This document shows, in pieces, positions 59,190 through 64,000 of a stretch of 64,000 nt of DNA (position 1 is its first letter; each line of letters opens with the position of its first letter). Under the pieces are notes generated by a model. It made no database searches. It was not told the origin of the DNA and was given only the letters and a program-made list of their open reading frames with translations. Made by a program: the position numbers and the translations under genes. Location of the stretch: NCBI GenBank assembly GCA_950295325.1, contig OX485809.1, positions 1,676,001 through 1,740,000 on the forward strand, given 5' to 3'. The stretch comes from Polytrichum commune (Eukaryota > Streptophyta > Polytrichopsida > Polytrichales > Polytrichaceae).

Positions 59190-60430
59190 ATATATTGTGT
59201 AATTTACATGCTACACTACCACAAATATATTCCATCAATCACCCAACAAGAATCCCCCACATCTACTCACAATCTCCTCCACAAATCTTTCAACCAAACC
59301 TCCAGCAAGGGACCCTCTGATTCGCCCCCAAACCTTAATAAACACTGCCTCAACCTCACCCCCACTCAATATGTGCAAGCCTAGCCAATATCTCAATTTG
59401 ATCTACATATTAGAAATCCTACACCACCTACTTCCATATCCACATCTCGAGCCGAATCCAACCTACAAATCCTACATAAAATAAAGCATAAAAAATCAAC
59501 AAAGCCATTCAAAAATCACCCCAAGACAAACCTAAGTCAAGAACACACACCATGCATCCCATGACCACCCCACCAACACCATTACAATAACATATACACT
59601 ACATCTCACATAAACCCCACCAGTTCTCCCCATAATAACAAACACGCCACACACATGTCATACCAAAACCTCAATTATAAAGCCAAAAATTACATGGCCA
59701 TGGCACATTGCCAATATGCTACACCTTAGCTTGCAATATCTACACCCATACCCAACCAAGCCCATAAGCCCACTAGAATAGAAACCAAAACCTTCTCTCA
59801 AAACCACAACAATGAGCAACCATACAATCCAGCAAAAACACACATTCAAGTAACCATGAGTTTACCCAGTCCACACTTGCACCGAGGTAGACTCACGACA
59901 ACAATAATAGATCTACACCAAGAGCACACCATCTGGCACCAACACTCAACAATAACAACAAACCATCGCCATGAGCACATTGCCCAACACCAATAGCAGA
60001 TGGCAAGAACATACCATCACCAAGATTGCACCACCCTTGCACCAACAACCGGCAGAAATAAAATACCATCACCAGGAGCGCACCGCTCAACACCTGCGGT
60101 AGAGAAGAAGCGAACGCTGCTACATGGGACAAGTTACAGAATGGGAAACCAGAATCATGAGCCAACAACTTTCAAACACCTCTCAAGAACAAGGGCACAG
60201 CTACCAATGGTGATGATCTTGACATGGAGCTGAAGAATGTATCTCCAACCCAGGGGAGTAGTTCCCTAAGATACTCAATTTCACAAAGTAGTCCCATTGG
60301 TAGCCAATGCCACCTAGAGGCTTCACTTGCAATCATTAATCTAGAAGAGTTTGCACCAAATGCAAAATGAAGAAAACCCAAATGGAGAAGAGATAATGGC
60401 CCCAATCAACACCCACCAAGGGGAAAAGAA
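59190..60430. other. Strongly A/C-skewed block without genes
   Basis: The plus strand is rich in A and C and poor in G and T for about 1.2 kb. The LINE coding strand at 4178-5227 has the same skew. It may be a decayed LINE segment, but no motif of RT, endonuclease or gag was found. Confidence 0.4.
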
Positions 60431-60549
60431 CACTCCGCAAACATGAAACAAGGGAACCGCCCTCAAAACTGATATTTTCTTTCAATTGTGGCTCAACCTC
60501 CCCATTCATAAGGCCATTGCCATAGAAAGAGGGAAAACACCATTCAAAA

Positions 60550-61460
60550 AAAGACTAACTATGTTGCGCACCTCTCCATGAGTGCCTGCAACACCATGGG
60601 CACAACGGGGACCCCAGAGTGACACCAGGGACTTGTGGCACCATTGGTGAGAGGGCCCAAGTGATCCTACTGTGGGTGAGGGCGCCGGGCATTGGGAACG
60701 CCTCCCACCCATGAAGACTACGAATCACAAGGGAAAGGCCATGAGCTCTGAGTAGCTTATGGCATCCGGATTCTAGAATGCTCAAGAACACCTCAATTGG
60801 AGGTGTGAGCTAGGAGATATGGCAATTTGAGTGGGGTGTTGCCTAGGGACAACACCCTGGGACAACAATGACTTGGGAGTGGCACCCGCGACTGCCTAGG
60901 TTTGAAATGCCATAACTTCTTTAATACTTGCCTGAATGGGGCAAGTGAGGGTCTATTGGCATTTACGTAAAGAGCACATGCTAATAGAGTGGTTTCTTGA
61001 TAACATTAGAGATCATGGGAAGAACTTAAGGTGGTCTAAAGCTGTTGGGGGCATCTAGCCCAGCGGCTATGGGAAAATGTCTACTTGGCCCCAACCTAGG
61101 GAGAGAGACAAAAGGTGACTAGACGGTGGGGTAGGGGCCCTGCCCAAAGTCCTAGAGGCTTATATGGGTGAGGCAGCGTGGCCGACTAAACCCACCTGGA
61201 GCCGAACAACACGGCCTCCACGGGCATTGGTTTAACATGGGGGCATAGTTGCATAGTATGGTTCGGATTGTTGTAGTGTTGCTCCGGCAACGCGATGATC
61301 AACTAAAGATTGGACTTCCATGGATGGAAGTCCACATCTAATTGTTAGTTACCGGTTAAGGGGAGAGTCCCAAATGGAGATGTACAAAGGGTTGGTCCCC
61401 CACCTATGAGCTAATGAGGTCCGCGGTATGGGGAGCTAAGCATTCACACGGTGGAATCAA
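60550..61460. other. GC-richer block, possible retroelement remnant
   Basis: Base composition rises above that of the flanks. Text such as 'ccataacttctttaatactt' and 'gggagagtcccaaatggaga' is reminiscent of LTR sequence, and 'ggacttccatggatggaagtcc' at 61313-61334 forms a 9-bp hairpin. No gene can be supported. Confidence 0.3.
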
Positions 61461-61664
61461 CATCGACATTGTTTTATTTCATTTATTTGTGGACCCTTTG
61501 ACCTAATTTCCCGGCCTTTGCACATGGAGGTGGGGATATGTGGGGGATTTGTTCATGTCAAAATTCAAATGGATCATAGTGGACTTATGACTTCACCGAT
61601 CATGTAATTGTAGGTCTAGATTATATTATGGTTCTAGCTTCAATGACGTATGATCTACATTGTC

Positions 61665-61945
61665 ACAAGTTACATCCTATGGATAAAAAGACATTTAATG
61701 ACTTTGTCATTGGAAATGGAATGCTAATTATATATGTAATAAAGGCATGTTCATTTTGTGGTTGACTTTTTGTGTATGTAGTGGAGGCATTTATGACATT
61801 AATTTTAGAACCTCGTTATAGATACATTCAAGTCTATTATCTAACATACATTAGTGTATATTGTATGATAGCATCTATTTTCTCCTCCTGTAAATATTAT
61901 GTATACATGGGGTTTTATTTCATACTCACCTACGCAAGACATTTA
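61665..61945 (+). repeat. Rep-R dispersed repeat, copy 3
   Basis: See 5995-6240 and 17885-18150. 'tatatgtaataaaggcatgt', 'gtagtggaggcatttatgac' and 'ggggttttatttcata' are shared. Confidence 0.55.
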
Positions 61946-61989
61946 GAACTCCATTGAAGAGTCCATCCCTAAAGTATATTTGTAAATCT

Positions 61990-62170
61990 ATGGTATCAAA
62001 ACATGCACATGTGGGTATTAGAGTTTTAATATCATTCAAATATTGATATCGGTGGGTATGTCAAGGGGAAAGAATCTTTGTATACCTGGTTCATATTGAG
62101 TCAAAAACATTCTAACCCATATTGATACAATGACAAATTTACTTAGGAATGAAAGTTCTTGCATGGTATA
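61990..62170 (+). repeat. Rep-T dispersed repeat, copy 2
   Basis: Partner of 46380-46560. Similarity ends at 'cttgcatggtatata', right where the 5S-like sequence starts. Confidence 0.5.
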
Positions 62171-62277
62171 TACACTTAACCCTGAGGCCTTGACTCGGAT
62201 CCCATGGCAACTCCAAGTTAAGCCATCTAAGGCCATGATAATACTCAGATGGGTGACCTTGATTTCCGGTGCACCCT
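62168..62277 (+). pseudogene. 5S rRNA-like relic
   Basis: 'cggatcccatggcaactcc', 'aagttaagccatctaagg', 'gataatactcagatgggtga' and 'cc...ggtgcaccc' follow the order and spacing of plant 5S rRNA (CGGATCCCATCAGAACTCC, AGTTAAGCGTGCTTGG, GTAGTACTAGGATGGGTGAC, CC...TTGCACCC). The internal box A and box C promoter parts of 5S are the best-kept segments. The 5' 30 nt are poorly conserved. It is either a dispersed 5S pseudogene or the head of a 5S-derived SINE. Confidence 0.7.
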
Positions 62278-62324
62278 ACCACTTGTAATTCACCCTATCA
62301 TAGTGGGGATATCTAGGTGAACTA

Positions 62325-62529
62325 CACTAAATATGATAGTTAGTGTCACTTACTATTTGGAATTACGCAATGCTATATCTATTTACTATACATTTCATAT
62401 TCTAACAACAAATGTCAATACATTATAGAACATTAACAACTTTACATGGTAAGAAATTACATTGACAGTAGTAAGATATAGCATTGTGTAACTTCAAATA
62501 GCAAGTGACACTAAATACCATATTTAGTG
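62325..62529. mobile_element. MITE with CACTAAATATG ends
   Basis: The left arm 62325-62380 and the inverted right arm share CACTAAATATGRTA, TTAGTGTCACTT, CTATTTG and CAATGCTATATCT: about 56 bp with few mismatches, leaving little unique sequence in 205 bp. CACTA-like ends, but no 3-bp target duplication was found. Confidence 0.7.
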
Positions 62530-62539
62530 AGGATACGTT

Positions 62540-63204
62540 CAACCAACTATGTGGAAACATAGAGGTTGCCCTCAAGGGAGATAAGTGCCAACCAATTGTC
62601 CGCACTCAGTCAAGGTGTTCACCTTCAAAAACAAACAATGATCATTGGGACCCCTCTAATTCTTGTAATACCCATTTCAAAATTACATAGAATTTTGGAC
62701 TAGCCTTAAAAATGAAACGACACGATAATGGCAACATCGGAGTCACCTTGCGTCTTTTTGCTTTGTGCCCTTAAACCCCATGTAGGAGCTTAAACACTTG
62801 GCCCTTTTCAAGAAGATGAGGGAAGGGGGGGGGGGGGGGTCATTCTTGAAGAAGAAAACTAAGATCTCAATGGCAGAAAAGGTTGAAGACTTAAAAAGCC
62901 TAAATAACGAGCCTATAATGGGCCCTCTGACTAGCCAAGGGTCGGATGTGTTAGACAAGTCAGTGGGATAACTTGTAAGTACACCCTAACCTTGATATTG
63001 TCACACCCTCCGTTTCACCAAAAAGTGTGATATAAACAAGGTGTGACATACTTGATAATGTCACATTTTGTGCATAATGTGATATTATCAAAAAATATGT
63101 AGAAAATCAAAATATAATTACAATTTTTTTTAAAAAAAATACGAGACTTCAATGTTTACCAATGTAAAATCTAATTCAAAATTGTGAATAACAACAAGAG
63201 CACA
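62540..63204. other. Flank and 3' non-coding end of the Tigger element
   Basis: A G15 run lies at 62825-62839. Repeated 'gtcacacc', 'gtgtgatat', 'aatgtcacat' and 'gtgatattatca' words at 62998-63092 look like subterminal repeats of the transposon whose coding end follows. The exact element end was not found. Confidence 0.4.
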
Positions 63205-64000
63205 TCATAATGTGTCATTGAGATCAGGTAAAGACCTCTCACTAGAGACAAAGAAGCTTCTAATGTCACATTGTTTTGTTGATGTTAAATGTGCAACACC
63301 AATTCTAATGAGTTTGTCATGGATTTTTTCCATTTCTAACAACTCATGAGTGCTTAAAATCTGAGAACCTTGGCTAGCCATAAAATTCAAAACATCTTTA
63401 GCATATTTTTGTGCATCGCTTAGCTTCACTACTTTAGACTCATCATCATTGCTATCAACAATCAATGGGTCCACTTCCATGGAATCAAGAACCTGTTCGC
63501 CATCTTGCACTAATTGCACAAGCTCCTCATTAGAAAATTCCACCTCAAAATCATCTTCACCTTCCATGTTTATGTACTCCAAAGGACAAAGCTTTTCTAC
63601 AGGCTTGCCTTCAACATCCAAACCCAAATTTAATGCGGCGATGAGTCTACCCAATTCCAAAGTTGCTTCCTCCATTTTGGACTTCATACGTTCATCAAGA
63701 TTGTTTATATCTGCATTCCACTCTGCATGCAATATGGCGGACTTTCTCCAACAATTTCTAATGGTTTGATCATCTAATTCATGCCATGCCGCCACACACC
63801 ATAGCATAGCTTGAAATACATCAACATTCAATTTTCCCAAATCTTCATTTGAGTTGTTATCAATTTGTTGCAAAGTCCAGGCAACAAGCTTGCGCTTATA
63901 GCACATTTTGAATGCTGCAATCACTCCTTGATCCAAAGGCTGAACAACTGAAGTCACATTTGGTGGAAGGAACAAGATAGTGATATGGGAGAGTACAAAA
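63205..64000 (-). CDS. pogo/Tigger-type (CENP-B/jerky-like) transposase, C-terminal part
   Basis: An open frame on the minus strand from the window edge to a TGA at 63205-63207, at least 257 codons. It is partial because the N-terminus lies beyond 64000. Near its start ILFLPPNVTSVVQPLDQGVI is the hallmark block of Tigger/pogo DDE transposases, with the third acidic catalytic residue in LDQG. It continues FKMCYKRKLV and NCWRKSAI, also typical. A long acidic region (EDDFEVEFSNEELVQLVQDG) and a Lys/Ala helix follow. Near the end KQCDIRSFF matches the PCNA-binding Q-x-x-I-x-x-F-F box described for pogo. The first acidic residues and the CENP-B-type DNA-binding domain are not in the window. No frameshift is visible, so this copy may be recent or intact. 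Confidence 0.88.
   Translation of the reverse strand, partial: FVLSHITILFLPPNVTSVVQPLDQGVIAAFKMCYKRKLVAWTLQQIDNNSNEDLGKLNVDVFQAMLWCVAAWHELDDQTIRNCWRKSAILHAEWNADINNLDERMKSKMEEATLELGRLIAALNLGLDVEGKPVEKLCPLEYINMEGEDDFEVEFSNEELVQLVQDGEQVLDSMEVDPLIVDSNDDESKVVKLSDAQKYAKDVLNFMASQGSQILSTHELLEMEKIHDKLIRIGVAHLTSTKQCDIRSFFVSSERSLPDLNDTL

Noticed and set aside
60550-61460. Possible cellular gene in the GC-richer block
   Set aside because: Frames of 60-91 codons only, on both strands, without motifs, splice structure or a start context that stands out.
29581-62839. G/C homopolymer runs as assembly gaps or errors
   Set aside because: Four of them sit at exact transposon ends with matching target duplications, so at least those are real; exact lengths may still be imprecise.
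63449-63769. 106-codon plus-strand frame
   Set aside because: Antisense shadow of the Tigger transposase.

Overview
This window looks like non-genic nuclear DNA from a large, repeat-rich eukaryotic genome, most likely a green-lineage (streptophyte) species outside the flowering plants. It is AT-rich with very low coding density, and no open reading frame resembles a cellular gene. The recognisable proteins all belong to mobile elements: a Ty3/gypsy retrotransposon whose gag and integrase I associate from memory with non-seed plants and charophytes, a pogo/Tigger transposase, and a non-LTR retrotransposon tail. The lineage is an inference; no marker gene is present.

Region 1-8 kb: a TAA-flanked PIF/Harbinger-like MITE (311-809), then a 5'-truncated non-LTR retrotransposon (4177-5400) flanked by 445-bp direct repeats that behave like an exceptionally long target-site duplication. 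Region 7.1-17.5 kb: a decayed Ty3/gypsy element on the minus strand (about 235-bp LTR-like repeats at 7589-7823 and 15924-16155, polypurine tract, gag, protease, RT, integrase). It is interrupted by two short DNA transposons, each with an 8-bp target duplication, and bracketed by an outer pair of direct repeats.

Region 17.5-28 kb: dispersed repeats, small palindromic elements, a second decayed copy of the gypsy leader, and a minisatellite (about 26755-28030) split by a 641-bp Tigger-type element. Region 29-39 kb: many terminal-inverted-repeat elements, including a foldback element, a CACTA element with an AAC duplication, a TACCGTAG-ended element and a 340-bp element whose termini are runs of G. 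A second copy of that element lies inverted at 47743-48083; both have exact 8-bp target duplications.

Region 39-64 kb: mostly anonymous AT-rich DNA with dispersed repeats, a 269-bp inverted-repeat element containing five 41-bp tandem repeats (55848-56116), a second PIF/Harbinger MITE (57276-57750), a 5S-rRNA-like relic (about 62168-62277), a CACTA-ended MITE, and the C-terminal third of a pogo/Tigger transposase running off the right edge.

At least eleven copies of one unclassified dispersed repeat (called Rep-S here) occur on both strands. Fifteen G or C homopolymer runs of 11-17 bases are scattered over the right half. All calls come from reading the sequence by eye; family names rest on motif recognition, not on database searches.
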